A DNA stretch of 64,000 bases from Niastella sp966212235 (GTDB lineage: Bacteria > Bacteroidota > Bacteroidia > Chitinophagales > Chitinophagaceae). Where the stretch lies: contig CBIHPP010000012.1 of assembly GCA_966212235.1 (NCBI GenBank), positions 260,111 to 324,110 on the forward strand. Reading direction: 5' to 3'. The notes beneath the pieces are model-generated. The model made no database searches. It saw only the letters and a list, made by a program, of their open reading frames with translations, and was not told the DNA's origin. Of the stretch, positions 62,973 to 64,000 are shown piece by piece; the stretch's first letter is position 1; the number at the start of each line of letters is the position of its first letter. The position numbers were made by a program, and so were the translations under genes.

Positions 62973-63914
62973 TTATTTGCCATACAACCGGTCAAGTGGA
63001 CTAAGCGGTGGACGTTCTGATGGTTTAGCCACATGCAGATAGATCATCGTGGTTTCAATACTTTCATGACCTAATAGTTTTTGAATGGTCATGATGTCCG
63101 TACCGTCTTCCAGCAAATGAGTAGCATAGGTATGTCGAAGGGTATGTACCGAAACTTCTTTTTTAATACCGGTGTGCTTTACTGCTTCCTTAACGGCCCA
63201 CTGCACACCGCGTTGGGAATATCGGCTGTCGAAGTCGCCCCCTTTACGACCTTCAATAGAGGGGTCGCCTTTGCCATTGAATAGCCACTTTGTAGGTCGT
63301 TCAGCATCCAAATATTTTTTGATGCCATCGGCCAGCACACTGCCCATAGGTACGTAACGGTCTTTTTTACCTTTGCTTTGGCGAACATGCACCATACGGC
63401 GGTTCAGATCAATATCCCTGATCTGTAGGGTACGTACTTCCAGACAGCGCAGACCGCAATCATAGAGCAAGCCAATGAGTATGCGGTGTTTTAGTAAGGT
63501 GGGTGCTTTTAATAGTTGTTTCATTTCTTCCCGATTGAGCACTACTGGCAATTTCTCCTGGCGCTCAATGGAAGGTAGTGCAACCCGTTTGTGGTCCAAC
63601 CCTTCAAGGCGAAACAAAAAACGAAGACCAAACACCGTGTGCTTGAAGTAACTTTCAGATGGGGTATTATGCTGTTGCTGTAACAGATACAGATAATCTT
63701 CAATCTGATCGTCTTCCAGCTCAGTAGGCAAACAATTCAAATGAAGGGCCATTTGAGCAAGATGACGGGCATAATTGTTTAGTGTACTGGTACTGCGGCC
63801 CGAAGTTGACATACGTCGTTTAAGCCGGCGGTACATGTCAGAAAATCCTTGTACATTAGTACATGCCTGGGCTACCAGCGTAGCTCCTTCCGAAGAACGT
63901 TTTGTAGTGCGCAT
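62973..63914 (-). CDS. Tyrosine recombinase, integron-integrase-like C-terminus
   Basis: A 313-residue tyrosine recombinase. A SAM-like N-terminal domain (residues about 20-105, TLNNYARHLAQMALHL) precedes the catalytic domain. The first active-site Arg lies in DCGLRCLEV, HTLRHTYATHLL holds the H-x-x-R, LLGHESIETT the second His and MIYLHV the nucleophile Tyr. The stretch HTLRHTYATHLLEDGTDI and the final SPLD closely recall integron integrases, and a loop before the H-x-x-R (NGKGDPSIEGRKGGDFDSRY) lies where those carry an extra segment. A role in moving the IS91-type element or cassettes is plausible. Confidence 0.88.
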   Translation of the reverse strand: MRTTKRSSEGATLVAQACTNVQGFSDMYRRLKRRMSTSGRSTSTLNNYARHLAQMALHLNCLPTELEDDQIEDYLYLLQQQHNTPSESYFKHTVFGLRFLFRLEGLDHKRVALPSIERQEKLPVVLNREEMKQLLKAPTLLKHRILIGLLYDCGLRCLEVRTLQIRDIDLNRRMVHVRQSKGKKDRYVPMGSVLADGIKKYLDAERPTKWLFNGKGDPSIEGRKGGDFDSRYSQRGVQWAVKEAVKHTGIKKEVSVHTLRHTYATHLLEDGTDIMTIQKLLGHESIETTMIYLHVAKPSERPPLSPLDRLYGK

Positions 63915-63976
63915 AACAATTGATTTTTTGTTGAAATCAAAAGCTACAAACGTTCTTTCGGATAGGCAGCCTGACA

Positions 63977-64000
63977 GGCTACCGAAGGTTTAGTGCAACA
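63977..64000 (-). repeat. Right imperfect inverted repeat of the element
   Basis: A 24-bp inverted repeat partner of 61574-61597 (21 of 24 matching). The outermost bases contain GTGCAAC, itself a 6-of-7 match to the RYYYAAC box. It reaches the last base of the window, so the true end may be further out. Confidence 0.6.

Larger units (their letters stand above)
61574..64000 (-). mobile_element. IS91-type element with HUH transposase and tyrosine recombinase
   Basis: The two minus-strand genes of this element lie 2 bp apart, so they are translated as a unit. The ends carry an imperfect 24-bp inverted repeat: 61574-61597 (TGTTGCACGGAACCTTCGGT plus GGCC) and 63977-64000, reverse-complement TGTTGCACTAAACCTTCGGT plus AGCC, matching at 21 of 24 positions. 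A hairpin (63957-63986, with AGCCTG and CAGGCT) sits just inside the right repeat. The element may extend past the window, as the right repeat reaches its last base. The noncoding part at 61598-61800 shows a small GCCTTTGCAGGC hairpin only. Confidence 0.7.

Noticed and set aside
1..64000. tRNA and rRNA genes
   Set aside because: No cloverleaf with a T-loop GTTCRANNC setting and no rRNA-like stretch was noticed in the intergenic regions, though a covariance search was not possible.

Overview
The window looks like chromosomal DNA from a Bacteroidota bacterium, most likely the Chitinophagaceae (Niastella/Chitinophaga type). The reasons are a SusC/SusD pair, C-terminal sorting domains of both type IX secretion classes (type A at 42.5 kb, type B at 6.9 kb), many secreted glycosidases and lipoproteins, IorA/IorB molybdenum oxidoreductases, DUF983, DUF4861 and DUF6526 proteins, and starts without strong Shine-Dalgarno sequences. 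The genus is an inference from protein types; no rRNA or tRNA gene was seen.

Layout. (1) 1-20 kb is a mixed region: the 3' part of a DUF4965-type glutaminase, a metallophosphoesterase, a conserved Bacteroidota orphan, a GNAT acetyltransferase, a DUF983 protein, AraC regulators, a large type IX-secreted beta-helix/SprB-repeat protein, a protoglobin, a polytopic membrane protein, the IorB-IorA pair, an SRPBCC protein facing an NmrA-like dehydrogenase plus AraC regulator, a YegP protein and a DUF937-OmpA protein. (2) 20.2-24.6 kb is a small sugar module: an AraC regulator divergent from a GH2 glycosidase and an MFS sugar porter. (3) 24.7-30.4 kb holds an SNF2 helicase and two divergent LacI regulators, with a pair of TTAATCGATTAA-type palindromes between them. 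(4) 30.5-51.4 kb is a polysaccharide utilisation locus (PUL) read in one direction: SusC, SusD, a heparinase II/III-type lyase, an alginate-lyase-domain protein carrying two CBM3-like modules, GH88, GH97, ROK kinase, MFS porter, an orphan GHSAAA hydrolase-like protein and DUF4861. The set suggests cleavage of a uronate-containing polymer by lyases, removal of the unsaturated uronyl residue by GH88, trimming by GH97, import by MFS and phosphorylation by ROK. CBM3 modules in a lyase gene hint at a cellulose-like backbone or association with cellulose. (5) 51.7-61.5 kb is a visibly AT-richer array of about 15 short genes, all on the + strand, mostly orphans or small domain families (DUF6526, YdeI, DUF1801, exonuclease VII XseA/XseB, LRR-like, DUF1877, SRPBCC). 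(6) 61.6-64.0 kb is an IS91-type mobile element encoding a Y1/HUH transposase and a tyrosine recombinase, bounded by a 24-bp imperfect inverted repeat.

The most interesting signal is at the junction of (5) and (6). The last gene of the array is flanked by two hairpins with integron attC-like ends (RYYYAAC...GTTRRRY), and the neighbouring recombinase resembles integron integrases at its C-terminus. This may be an integron-like cassette system combined with an IS91 transposase, but only the last cassette shows the sites clearly by eye. A second recurring pattern is the set of long inverted repeats between genes. They are built from short repeated words (GTTTATGG, GCGTTAAGC, GTTGATAAG, GAACTATGAAC types), and at least three of the word families recur at two distant places.
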